Of a stretch of 64,000 nt of DNA, positions 43,401 through 56,340 are shown piece by piece. The stretch's first letter is position 1, and each line of letters starts with the position of its first letter. The translations under genes were made by a program, and so were the position numbers. The stretch lies in NCBI GenBank assembly GCA_963966185.1, contig CAWZYM010000112.1, positions 17,501 through 81,500 of the forward strand, given 5' to 3'. The notes below the pieces were generated by a model. That model searched no databases. It saw only the letters and a program-made list of their open reading frames with translations, and was not told the DNA's origin. This stretch comes from Rhabditoides inermis (taxonomy: Eukaryota; Nematoda; Chromadorea; Rhabditida; Rhabditidae).

Positions 43401-44187
43401 TCTTGCCACTCTCCTCTGCTCTCACAGTCTCTCGCTTTCTCCCTTCTCTCCTCGCATTCTCCTCTCTGGCAATATGATGGAGAGAAGAGAGAGTCTATGA
43501 AGTGGTTGATGAACAACTTTTCCGGAATGAAGTTTTCATTTAACAAAATCATCATGGTCAATCATATTTTAATTTAAGCTTCACAAACTTCACAAATGTC
43601 TATCTGCACGACTTGCCTGCACGGAAAATTCCTGCTCAGGAAAATTCCTGCCCAGGGAAATTCCTGCCCAGGAAAATTCCTGGCAAGGGAAATTCCTGGC
43701 CAGGGAAATTCCTGGCCAGGGAAATTCCTGGCCAGAGAAATTCCTGGCCAGGGAAATTCCTGCCCAGGAAAATTCCTGCCCAGGGAAATTCCTGCCCAGG
43801 AAAATTCCTGGCAAGGGAAATTCCTGGCCAGGGAAATTCCTGGCCAGGGAAATTCCTGGCCAGGGAAATTCCTGGCCAGGGAAATTCCTGGCCAGGGAAA
43901 TTCCTGCGCAGGGAAATTCCTGGCCAGAGAAATTCCTGCCCAGGGAAATTCCTGCCCTGGAAAATTCCTGCCCAGGAAAATTCCTGCCCAGGGAAATTCC
44001 TGCCCAGGGAATTTCCTGCCCAGGGAAATTCCTGGCCAGGGAAATTCCTGGCCAGGGAAATTCCTGGCCAGGGAAATTCCTGGCCAGGGAAATTCCTGGC
44101 CAGGGAAATTCCTGCCCAGGGAAATTCCTGCCCAGGGAATTTCCTGCCCAGGGAAATTCCTGGCCAGGGAAATTCCTGGCCAGGGAA
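40489..44187 (-). repeat. Satellite mosaic, segment D4 copy 1
   Basis: Order: spacer, 11-monomer array, TATTATTATGGGG link, array to 41586, spacer, array to 42172, CCGTGG variant, double spacer, array 43070-43350, spacer, array to 44187. The segment from about 40640 recurs from 44985 at offset 4346, falling to 4345 after a T-run indel near 42443. Confidence 0.9.
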
Positions 44188-47100
44188 ACTCCTGTCTGCA
44201 CGGCTTGTCACGGATTCCACCGAATCATCGGGACTTCTGTGACTGTCTTGCCACTCTCCTCTGCTCTCACAGTCTCTCGCTTTCTCCCTTCTCTCCTCGC
44301 ATTCTCCTCTCTGGCAATATGATGGAGAGAAGAGAGAGTCTATGAAGTGGTTGATGAACAACTTTTCCGGAATGAAGTTTTCATTTAACAAAATCATCAT
44401 GGTCAATCATATTTTAATTAAAGCTTCACAAACTTCACAATTGTCTATCTGCACGACTTGCCTGCACGGTCTATCAGTATGGTTTGCCAGAGAAATTCCT
44501 GGCCAAGGAATTTCCTGCCCAGGGAAATTCCTGGCCAGGGAAATTCCTGCCCAGGGAAATTCCTGGCCAGAGAAATTCCTGCCCAGGGAAATTCCTGCCC
44601 TGGAAAATTCCTGCCCAGGAAAATTCCTGCCCAGGGAAATTCCTGCCCAGGGAATTTCCTGCCCAGGGAAATTCCTGGCCAGGGAAATTCCTGGCCAGGG
44701 AAATTCCTGGCCAGGGAAATTCCTGGCCAGGGAAATTCCTGGCCAGGGAAATTCCTGCCCAGGGAAATTCCTGCCCAGGGAATTTCCTGCCCAGGGAAAT
44801 TCCTGGCCAGGGAAATTCCTGGCCAGGGAAACTCCTGTCTGCACGGCTTGTCACGGATTCCACCGAATCATCGGGACTTCTGTGACTGTCTTGCCACTCT
44901 CCTCTGCTCTCACAGTCTCTCGCTTTCTCCCTTCTCTCCTCGCATTCTCCTCTCTGGCAATATGATGGAGAGAAGAGAGAGTCTATGAAGTGGTTGATGA
45001 ACAACTTTTCCGGAATGAAGTTTTCATTTAACAAAATCATCATGGTCAATCATATTTTAATTAAAGCTTCACAAACTTCACAATTGTCTATCTGCACGAC
45101 TTGCCTGCACGGTCTATCAGTATGGTTTGCCAGAGAAATTCCTGGCCAAGGAATTTCCTGCCCAGGGAAATTCCTGGCCAGGGAAATTCCTGCCCAGGAA
45201 ATTTCCTGGCCACGGCAATTCCTGCACAAGAAACTTTCTGGCCAGGAATTCCTGTCTGTACGGCTTGTCTGCTCGGTCTATTATTATGGGGAAATTCCTG
45301 GCCAGGTAAATTCCTGGCCAGGTAAATTCCTGGCCAGGTAAATTCCTGCCCAGGAAATTTCTGCCCAGGAAAATTCCTGCTCAGGAAAATTCCTGCCCAG
45401 GGAAATTCCTGCCCAGGAAAATTCCTGGCAAGGGAAATTCCTGGCCAGGGAAATTCCTGGCCAGGGAAATTCCTGGCCAGAAAAATTCCTGGCCAGGGAA
45501 TTTCCTGGCCAGGGAAATTCCTGGCCAGGGAAATTCCTGCCCAGGAAAATTCCTGCCCAGGGAAATTCCTGCCCAGGAAAATTCCTGGCAAGGGAAATTC
45601 CTGGCCAGGGAAATTCCTGGCCAGGGAAATTCCTGGCCAGGGAAATTCCTGGCCAGGGAAATTCCTGGCCAGGGAAATTCCTGCCCAGGGAAATTCCTGC
45701 CCAGGGAAACTCCTGCCCAGGGAAATTCCTGCCCAGGGAAATTCCTGCCCAGGGAAATTCCTGCCCAGGAAAAATCCTGCCCAGGGAAATTCCTGCCCAG
45801 GGAAATTCCTGGCCAGGGAAATTCATGCCCAGGGAAATTCCTGCCCAGGGAAATTCCTGCCCAGGAAAATTCCTGCCCAGGGAAATTCCTGCCCAGGGAA
45901 ATTCCTGCCCAGGGAAATTCCAGGCCAGGAAAACTCCTGTCTGCACGGCTTGTCACGGATTCCACCGAATCATCGGGACTTCTGTGACTGTCTTGCCACT
46001 CTCCTCTGCTCTCACAGTCTCTCGCTTTCTCCCTTCTCTCCTCGCATTCTCCTCTCTGGCAATATGATGGAGAGAAGAGATAGTCTATGAAGTGGTTGAT
46101 GAACAACTTTTCCGGAATGAAGTTTTCATTTAATAAAATCATCATGGTCAATCATATTTTAATCTAAGCTTCTCAAACTTCACAAATGTCTATCTGCACG
46201 ACTTGCCTGCACGGTCTATCGGTATGGTTTGCCATAGAAATTCCTGCCCAGGGAAATTCCTGGCCAGGGAAATTCCTGGCCAGAGAAATTCCTGGCCAGG
46301 GAAATTCCTGGCCAGGGAAATTCCTGCCCAGGAAAATTCCTGCCCAGGGCAAATCCTGCCCAGGAAAATTCCTGGCAAGGGAAATTCCTGGCCAGGGAAA
46401 TTCCTGGCCAGGGAAATTCCTGGCCAGAGAAATTCCTGGCTAGGGAAATTCCTGGCCAGGGACATTCCTGCCCAGAAAAATTCCTGCCCAGGAAAACTCC
46501 TGCCCAGGGAAATTCCTGCCCACGGCTTGGCAGTTCCGTGGATTCCACGGATCCGTGTCAGTTCCGTGTATTCCAGTTCCGTGATTTCCACGGATTCCAC
46601 CGAATCATCGGAACCTCAGTGACTGTCTTGCCACTCTCCTCTGCTCTCACAGTCTCTCGTTTTCTTCTCTCTCTCCTCGCATTCTCCTCTCTGGCAATAT
46701 GATGGAGAGAAGAGAGAGTCTATGTAGTGGTTGATGAACAACTTTTCCGGAATGAAGTTTTCATTTAACGAAATCATCATGGTCAGTCATTTTTTTTCTC
46801 ACAGTCTCTCGTTTTCTCCCCTCTCTCCTCGCATTCTCCTCTCTGGCAATATGATGAAGAGAAGAGAGAGTCTATGTAGTGGTTGATGAACAACTTTTCC
46901 GGAATGAAGTTGTCATTTAACAAAATCATCATGGTCAATCATATTTTAATCTAAGCTTCACAAACTTCACAAATGTCTATCTGCTCGACTTGCCTGCACG
47001 GTCTATCAGTATGGTTTGCCAGAGAAATTCCTGGCCAGGGAAATTCCTGCCCAGGGAAATTCCTGCCCAGGGAAATTCCTGGCCAGGGAAATTCCAGGCC

Positions 47101-49672
47101 AGGAAAACTCCTGTCTGCACGGCTTGTCACGGATTCCACCGAATCATCGGGACTTCTGTGACTGTCTTGCCACTCTCCTCTGCTCTCACAGTCTCTCGCG
47201 CTTTCTCCCTTCTCTCCTCGCATTCTCCTCTCTGGCAATATGATGGAGAGAAGAGATAGTCTATGAAGTGGTTGATGAACAACTTTTCCGGAATGAAGTT
47301 TTCATTTAATAAAATCATCATGGTCAATCATATTTTAATCTAAGCTTCTCAAACTTCACAAATGTCTATCTGCACGACTTGCCTGCACGGTCTATCGGTA
47401 TGGTTTGCCATAGAAATTCCTGCCCAGGGAAATTCCTGGCCAGGGAAATTCCTGCCCAGGGAAATTCCTGCCCAGGGAAATTCCTGCCCAGGAAAAATCC
47501 TTCCCAGGGAAATTCCTGCCCAGGGAAATTCCTGCCCAGGGAAATTCCTGGCCAGAGAAATTCCTGCCCAGGGAAATCCCTGCCCTGGAAAATTCCTGCC
47601 CAGGGAAATTCCTGCCCAGGGAAATTCCTGCCCAGGGAAATTCCTGCCCAGGGAAATTCCTGGCCAGGGAAATTCCTGGCCAGGGAAACTCTTGTCTGCA
47701 CGGCTTGTCACGGATTCCACCGAATCATCGGGACTTCTGTGACTGTCTTGCCACTCTCCTCTGCTCTCACAGTCTCTCGCTTTCTCCCTTCTCTCCTCGC
47801 ATTCTCCTCTCTGGCAATATGATGGAGAGAAGAGAGAGTCTATGAAGTGGTTGATGAACAACTTTTCCGGAATGAAGTTTTCATTTAACAAAATCATCAT
47901 GGTCAATCATATTTTAATTTAAGCTTCACAAACTTCACAAATGTCTATCTGCACGACTTGCCTGCACGGAAAATTCCTGCTCAGGAAAATTCCTGCCCAG
48001 GGAAATTCCTGCCCAGGAAAATTCCTGGCAAGGGAAATTCCTGGCCAGGGAAATTCCTGGCCAGGGAAATTCCTGGCCAGAGAAATTCCTGGCCAGGGAA
48101 ATTCCTGCCCAGGAAAATTCCTGCCCAGGGAAATTCCTGCCCAGGAAAATTCCTGGCAAGGGAAATTCCTGGCCAGGGAAATTCCTGGCCAGGGAAATTC
48201 CTGGCCAGGGAAATTCCTGGCCAGGGAAATTCCTGGCCAGGGAAATTCCTGCCCAGGGAAATTCCTGCCCAGGGAAACTCCTGGCCAGGGAAATTCCTGG
48301 CCAGGGAAATTCCTGCCCAGGGAACTTCCTGCCCAGGAAAAATCCTGCCCAGGGAAATTCCTGCCCAGGGAAATTCCTGCCCAGGGAAACTCCTGCCCAG
48401 GGAAATTCCTGTCCAGGGAAATTCCTGCCCAGGGAACTTCCTGCCCAGGAAAAATCCTGCCCAGGGAAATTCCTGCCCAGGGAAATTCCTGCCCAGGGAA
48501 ATTCCTGGCCAGAGAAATTCCTGCTCAGGGAAATTCCTGCCCTGAAAAATTCCTGCCCAGGGAAATTCCTGCCCAGGGAAATTCCTGCCCAGGGAAATTC
48601 CTGCCCAGGAAAATTCCTGGCAAGGGAAATTCCTGGCCAGGGAAATTCCTGGCCAGGGAAATTCCTGGCCAGAGAAATTCCTGGCCAGGGAAATTCCTGC
48701 CCAGGAAAATTCCTGCCCAGGGAAATTCCTGCCCAGGAAATTTCCTGGCAAGGGAAATTCCTGGCCAGGGAAATTCCTGGCCAGGGAAATTCCTGGCCAG
48801 GGAAATTCCTGGCCAGGGAAATTCCTGCCCAGGGAAATTCCTGGCCAGGGGGGAAAATTCCTGCCCAGGGAAATTCCTGGCCAGGGGGGATTATGGGGAA
48901 ATTCCTGGCCAGGGAAATTCCTGGCCAGAGAAATTCCTGGCCAGGGAAATTCCTGCCCAGGAAAATTCCTGCCCAGGGAAATTCCTGCCCAGGAAAATTC
49001 CTGGCAAGGGAAATTCCTGGCCAGGGAAATTCCTGGCCAGGGAAATTCCTGGCCAGGGAAATTCCTGGCCAGGGAAATTCCTGGCCAGGGAAATTCCTGC
49101 CCAGGGAAACTCCTGCCCAGGGAAATTCCTGCCCAGGGAAATTCCTGCCCAGGAAAAATCCTGCCCAGGGAAATTCCTGCCCAGGGAAATTCCTGCGCAG
49201 GGAAATTCCTGGCCAGAGAAATTCCTGCCCAGGGAAATTCCTGCCCTGGAAAATTCCTGCCCAGGAAAATTCCTGCCCAGGGAAATTCCTGCCCAGGGAA
49301 TTTCCTGCCCAGGGAAATTCCTGGCCAGGGAAATTCCTGGCCAGGGAAATTCCTGGCCAGGGAAATTCCTGGCCAGGGAAATTCCTGGCCAGGGAAATTC
49401 CTGCCCAGGGAAACTCCTGCCCAGGGAATTTCCTGCCCAGGGAAATTCCTGCCCAGGGAAATTCCTGCCCAGGAAAAATCCTGCCCAGGGAAATTCCTGC
49501 CCAGGGAAATTCCTGCGCAGGGAAATTCCTGGCCAGAGAAATTCCTGCCCAGGGAAATTCCTGCCCTGGAAAATTCCTGCCCAGGAAAATTCCTGCCCAG
49601 GGAAATTCCTGCCCAGGGAATTTCCTGCCCAGGGAAATTCCTGGCCAGGGAAATTCCTGGCCAGGGAAACTC
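44188..49672 (-). repeat. Satellite mosaic, segment D4 copy 2 and long array
   Basis: Spacers near 44188, 44830, 45935, 46520-47030, 47110 and 47690 alternate with arrays. A long array occupies 47967-49672. Single-base changes (for example CTCAGTGAC against CTCTGTGAC at 46618) separate it from copy 1. Confidence 0.9.
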
Positions 49673-52600
49673 CTGTCTGCACGGCTTGTCACGGATTCCA
49701 CCGAATCATCGGGACTTCTGTGACTGTCTTGCCACTCTCCTCTGCTCTCACAGTCTCTCGCTTTCTCCCTTCTCTCCTCGCATTCTCCTCTCTGGCAATA
49801 TGATGGAGAGAAGAGAGAGTCTATGAAGTGGTTGATGAACAACTTTTCCGGAATGAAGTTTTCATTTAACAAAATCATCATGGTCAATCATATTTTAATT
49901 AAAGCTTCACAAACTTCACAATTGTCTATCTGCACGACTTGCCTGCACGGTCTATCAGTATGGTTTGCCAGAGAAATTCCTGGCCAAGGAATTTCCTGCC
50001 CAGGGAAATTCCTGGCCAGGGAAATTCCTGCCCAGGAAATTTCCTGGCCACGGCAATTCCTGCACAAGAAACTTTCTGGCCAGGAATTCCTGTCTGTACG
50101 GCTTGTCTGCTCGGTCTATTATTATGGGGAAATTCCTGGCCAGGTAAATTCCTGGCCAGGTAAATTCCTGGCCAGGTAAATTCCTGCCCAGGAAATTTCT
50201 GCCCAGGAAAATTCCTGCTCAGGAAAATTCCTGCCCAGGGAAATTCCTGCCCAGGAAAATTCCTGGCAAGGGAAATTCCTGGCCAGGGAAATTCCTGGCC
50301 AGGGAAATTCCTGGCCAGAAAAATTCCTGGCCAGGGAATTTCCTGGCCAGGGAAATTCCTGGCCAGGGAAATTCCTGCCCAGGAAAATTCCTGCCCAGGG
50401 AAATTCCTGCCCAGGAAAATTCCTGGCAAGGGAAATTCCTGGCCAGGGAAATTCCTGGCCAGGGAAATTCCTGGCCAGGGAAATTCCTGGCCAGGGAAAT
50501 TCCTGGCCAGGGAAATTCCTGCCCAGGGAAATTCCTGCCCAGGGAAACTCCTGCCCAGGGAAATTCCTGCCCAGGGAAATTCCTGCCCAGGGAAATTCCT
50601 GCCCAGGAAAAATCCTGCCCAGGGAAATTCCTGCCCAGGGAAATTCCTGGCCAGGGAAATTCATGCCCAGGGAAATTCCTGCCCAGGGAAATTCCTGCCC
50701 AGGAAAATTCCTGCCCAGGGAAATTCCTGCCCAGGGAAATTCCTGCCCAGGGAAATTCCAGGCCAGGAAAACTCCTGTCTGCACGGCTTGTCACGGATTC
50801 CACCGAATCATCGGGACTTCTGTGACTGTCTTGCCACTCTCCTCTGCTCTCACAGTCTCTCGCTTTCTCCCTTCTCTCCTCGCATTCTCCTCTCTGGCAA
50901 TATGATGGAGAGAAGAGATAGTCTATGAAGTGGTTGATGAACAACTTTTCCGGAATGAAGTTTTCATTTAATAAAATCATCATGGTCAATCATATTTTAA
51001 TCTAAGCTTCTCAAACTTCACAAATGTCTATCTGCACGACTTGCCTGCACGGTCTATCGGTATGGTTTGCCATAGAAATTCCTGCCCAGGGAAATTCCTG
51101 GCCAGGGAAATTCCTGGCCAGAGAAATTCCTGGCCAGGGAAATTCCTGGCCAGGGAAATTCCTGCCCAGGAAAATTCCTGCCCAGGGCAAATCCTGCCCA
51201 GGAAAATTCCTGGCAAGGGAAATTCCTGGCCAGGGAAATTCCTGGCCAGGGAAATTCCTGGCCAGAGAAATTCCTGGCTAGGGAAATTCCTGGCCAGGGA
51301 CATTCCTGCCCAGAAAAATTCCTGCCCAGGAAAACTCCTGCCCAGGGAAATTCCTGCCCAGGGAAATTCCTGCCCAGGGAAATTCCTGCCCAGGAAAAAT
51401 CCTGCCCAGGGAAATTCCTGCCCAGGGAAATTCCTGCCCAGGGAAATTCCTGGCCAGAGAAATTCCTGGCCAGGGAAATTCCTGGCCAGGGACATTCCTG
51501 CCCAGAAAAATTCCTGCCCAGGGAAACTCCTGCCCAGGGAAATTCCTGCCCAGGGAAATTCCTGCCCAGGAAAAATCCTGCCCAGGGAAATTCCTGCCCA
51601 GGGAAATTCCTGCCCAGGGAAATTCCTGCCCAGGGAAATTCCTGGCCAGAGAAATTCCTGCCCAGGGAAATTCCTGCCCTGGAAAATTCCTGCCCAGGGA
51701 AATTCCTGCCCAGGAAAATTCCTGCCCAGGGAAATTCCTGGCCAGGGAAATTCCTGGCCAGGGAAATTTCTGGCCAGGGAAATTCCTGGCCAGGGAAATT
51801 CATGCCCAGGGAAATTCCTGCCCAGGGAAATTCCTGCCCAGGGAAATTCCTGCCCAGGGAAATTCCTGCCCAGGGAAATTCCTGCCCAGGGAAATTCCAG
51901 GCCAGGAAAACTCCTGTCTGCACGGCTTGTCACGGATTCCACCGAATCATCGGGACTTCTGTGACTGTCTTGCCACTCTCCTCTGCTCTCACAGTCTCTC
52001 GCTTTCTCCCTTCTCTCCTCGCATTCTCCTCTCTGGCAATATGATGGAGAGAAGAGATAGTCTATGAAGTGGTTGATGAACAACTTTTCCGGAATGAAGT
52101 TTTCATTTAATAAAATCATCATGGTCAATCATATTTTAATCTAAGCTTCTCAAACTTCACAAATGTCTATCTGCACGACTTGCCTGCACGGTCTATCGGT
52201 ATGGTTTGCCATAGAAATTCCTGCCCAGGGAAATTCCTGGCCAGAGAAATTCCTGGCCAGGGAAATTCCTGGCCAGGGAAATTCCTGGCCAGGGAAATTC
52301 CTGCCCAGGAAAATTCCTGCCCAGGGAAAATCCTGCCCAGGAAAATTCCTGGCAAGGGAAATTCCTGGCCAGGGAAATTCCTGGCCAGGGAAATTCCTGG
52401 CCAGAGAAATTCCTGGCTAGGGAAATTCCTGGCCAGGGACATTCCTGCCCAGAAAAATTCTTGCCCAGGAAAACTCCTGCCCAGGGAAATTCCTGCCCAG
52501 GGAAATTCCTGCCCAGGGAAATTCCTGCCCAGGAAAAATCCTGCCCAGGGAAATTCCTGCCCAGGGAAATTCCTGCCCAGGGAAATTCCTGGCCAGAGAA

Positions 52601-53404
52601 ATTCCTGGCCAGGGAAATTCCTGGCCAGGGACATTCCTGCCCAGAAAAATTCCTGCCCAGGGAAACTCCTGCCCAGGGAAATTCCTGCCCAGGGAAATTC
52701 CTGCCCAGGAAAAATCCTGCCCAGGGAAATTCCTGCCCAGGGAAATTCCTGCCCAGGGAAATTCCTGGCCAGGAAAATTCCTGGCCAGGGAAAATTCCTG
52801 CCCAGGGAAATTCCTGCCCAGGGAAATTCCTGCCCAGGGAAATTCCTGCCCAGGGAAATTCCTGCCCAGGGAAATTCCTGCCCAGGGAAATTCCTGCCCA
52901 GGGAAATTCCTGTCTGCACGGCTTGTCACGGATTCCACCGATTCATCGGGACTTCTGTGACTGTCTTGCCACTCTCCTCTGCTCTCACAGTCTCTCGCTT
53001 TCTCCCTTCTCTCCTCGCATTCTCCTCTCTGGCAATATGATGGAGAGAAGAGAGAGTCTATGAAGTGGTTGATGAACAACTTTTCCGGAATGAAGTTTTC
53101 ATTTAACAAAATCATCATGGTCAATCATATTTTAATTTAAGCTTCACAAACTTCACAAAAAAGGGAAATTCCTGCCCAGGGAAATTCCTGCCCAGGAAAA
53201 ATCCTGCCCAGGGAAATTCCTGCCCAGGGAAATTCCTGGCCAGGGAAATTCATGCCCAGGGAAATTCCTGCCCAGGGAAATTCCTGCCCAGGGAAATTTC
53301 TGCCCAGGGAAATTCCTGAGCTTCACAAACTTCACAAATGTCTATCTGCTCGACTTGCCTGCACGGTCTATCAGTATGGTTTGCCAGAGAAATTCCTGGT
53401 CAGG
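49673..53404 (-). repeat. Satellite mosaic, segment D4 copy 3 to orientation switch
   Basis: A copy of 44830-46490 at offset 4838, followed by arrays 51076-51910 and 52215-52912 and spacers. The minus orientation ends at about 53404 in GGTCAGGGAAATGGGCAG, where plus-type monomers start. Confidence 0.9.
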
Positions 53405-56340
53405 GAAATGGGCAGAAAATTTCCTGAACAGGAGTTTTTCTGGCCAGGAATTTTCCTGGGAAGGAATTTTCCTGGGCAGAAATTTCCCTGGGCAGGAATT
53501 TCCCTGGGCAGAAATTTCCCTGGGCAGGAATTTCCCTGGGCAGGAATTTTCCTGGCCAGGAATTTCCCTGGGCAGGAATTTTCCTGGGCAGGAATTTACC
53601 TAGCCAGGAATTTCTCTGGCCAGGAATTTTCCTGGCCAGAATTTTATCACGTACATTCAAGCCGTGTCTATGAACAGTGCATGCAAACCATACTGATAGA
53701 CCGTGCAGGCAAGCCGTGCAGATAGACATTTGTGAAGTTTGTGAACCTTAGATCAAAATATGATTGACCATGATGATTTCGTTAAATGAAAACTTCATTC
53801 CGGAAAAGTTGTTTATCAACCACGTGTCTATGAACAGTGCATGCAAACCACACTGATAGACCGTGCAGGCAAGTCGTGCAGATAGACATTGGTGAAGTTT
53901 GTGAAGCTTAGATCGAAATATGATTACCCATGATAATTTCGTTAAATGAAAACTTCATTCCGGAAAAGTTGTTCATCAACCACTACATAGACTCTCTCTT
54001 CTCTCCATCATATTGCCAGAGAGGAGATTGCGAGGAGAGAAGGGAGAAAGCGGGAGACTGTGAAAGCAGAGGATAGTGGCAAGACAGTCACAGAAGTTCC
54101 GATGATTCGGTGGAATCCGTGACAAGCCGTGCAGACAGGAATTCCTGGCCAGGAAGTTTCCCTGGCCAGGAATTTCCCTGGCCAGGAAATACCCTGGCCA
54201 GGAATTTCCCTGGGCAGGAATTTCCCTGGGCAGGAATTTCGCTGGGCAGGAATCTCCCTGGGCAGGAATTTCCCTGAGCAGGAATTACACTGAGCAGGAA
54301 ATTTCCTGAACAGGAATTTTTCTGGCCAGGAATTTTCCTGAGCAGGAATTTTTCTGGCCAGGAATTTTCCTGAGCAGGAATTTTCCTGGGCAGAAATTTT
54401 CCTGGGCAGGAATTTCCCTGGGCAGGATTTTCCCTGGGCAGGAATTTCCATGGGCAGGAATTTTCCTGGCCAGGAATTTCCCTGGGCAGGAATTTTCCTG
54501 GCCAGGAATTTACCTAGCCAGGAATTTCTCTGGCCAGGAATATCCCTGGCCAGAATTTTATCACGTACATTCAAGCCGTGTCTATGAACAGTGCATGCAA
54601 ACCATACTGATAGACCGTGCAGGCAAGCCGTGCAGATAGACATTTGTGAAGTTTGTGAAGCTTAGATCAAAATATGATTGACCATGATGATTTCGTTAAA
54701 TGAAAACTTCATTCCGGAAAAGTTGTTTATCAACCACGTGTCTATGAACAGTGCATGCAAACCACACTGATAGACCGTGCAGGCAAGTCGTGCAGATAGA
54801 CATTGGTGAAGTTTGTGAAGCTTAGATCGAAATATGATTGACCATGATAATTTCGTTAAATGAAAACTTCATTCCGGAAAAGTTGTTCATCAACCACTAC
54901 ATAGACTCTCTCTTCTCTCCATCATATTGCCAGAGAGGAGAATGCGAGAAGAGAAGGGAGAAAGCGAGAGACTGTGAAAGCAGAGGATAGTGGCAAGACA
55001 GTCACAGAAGTTCCGATGATTCGGTGGAATCCGTGACAAGCCGTGCAGACAGGAATTCCTGGCCAGGAAGTTTCTTGGCCAGGAATTTCCGTGGCCAGGA
55101 AATTTCTTGGCCAGGAATTTCCCTGGGCAGGAATTTTCCTGGGCAGGAATTTCCCTGGGCAGGAATTTCCCTGGGCAGGAATTTCCCTGGGCAGGAATTT
55201 CCCTGGGCAGGAATTTCCCTGAGCAGGAATTACACTGGGCAGAAAATTTCCTGAACAGGATTTTTTCTGGCCAGGAATTTTCCTGGGAAGGAATTTTCCT
55301 GGGCAGAAATTTCCCTGGGCAGGAATTTCCCTGGGCAGAAATTTCCCTGAGCAGGATTTTCCCTGGGCAGGAATTTTCCTGGCCAGGAATTTCCCTGGGC
55401 AGGAATTTTCCTGGGCAGGAATTTACCTAGCCAGGAATTTCTCTGGCCAGGAATTTCCCTGGCCAGAATTTTATCACGTACATTCAAGCCGTGTCTATGA
55501 ACAGTGCATGCAAACCATACTGATAGACCGTGCAGGCAAGCCGTGCAGATAGACATTTGTGAAGTTTGTGAACCTTAGATCAAAATATGATTGACCATGA
55601 TAATTTCGTTAAATGAAAACTTCATTCCGGAAAAGTTGTTCATCAACCACTACATAGACTCTCTCTTCTCTCCATCATATTGCCAGAGAGGAGAATGCGA
55701 GGAGAGAAGGGAGAAAGCGAGAGACTGTGAAAGCAGAGGATAGTGGCAAGACAGTCACAGAAGTTCCGATGATTTGGTGGAATCCGTGACAAGCCGTGCA
55801 GACAGGAATTCCTGGCCAGGAAGTTTCTTGGCCAGAAATTTCCGTGGCCAGGAAATTTCTTGGCCAGGAATTTCCCTAGGCAGGAAATTCCCTGGCCAGG
55901 AATTTTTCCGGCAAACCATACTGATAGACCGTGCAGGCAAGTCGTGCAGATAGACATTTGTGAAGTTTGTGAAGCTTAGATTAGAATATGATTGACCATG
56001 ATGATTTTGTTAAATGAAAACTTCATTCCGGAAAAGTTGTTCATCAACCACTTCATAGACTCTCTCTTCTCTCCAGCATATTGCCAGAGAGGAGAATGCG
56101 AGGAAAGAAGGGAGAAAGTGAGAGACTGTGAGAGCAGAGGAGAGTGGCAAGACAGTCACAGAAGGGGAATTTGGAATTGGCCAGGAATTTCCCTTGCCAG
56201 GAATTTTCCTGGGCAGGAATTTCCCTGGGCAGGAATTTTCCTGGGCAGGAATTTCCCTGGCCAGGAATTTCCCTGGCCAGGAAATTCCCTGGCCAGGAAT
56301 TTTTCTGGCCAGGAATTTCCCTGGCCAGGAATTTCCCTGG
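53405..56340 (+). repeat. Satellite block in plus orientation
   Basis: Short arrays (53405-53640, 54140-54555, 55055-55470, 55806-55915, 56175-56340) separated by spacers, several of which carry an extra GTGTCTATGAACAGTGCATGC segment. The spacer differs slightly from the minus blocks (GAAGTTCCGATG for GAAGTCCCGATG; TTTCGTTAAATG), which marks a separate subfamily. Confidence 0.9.
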
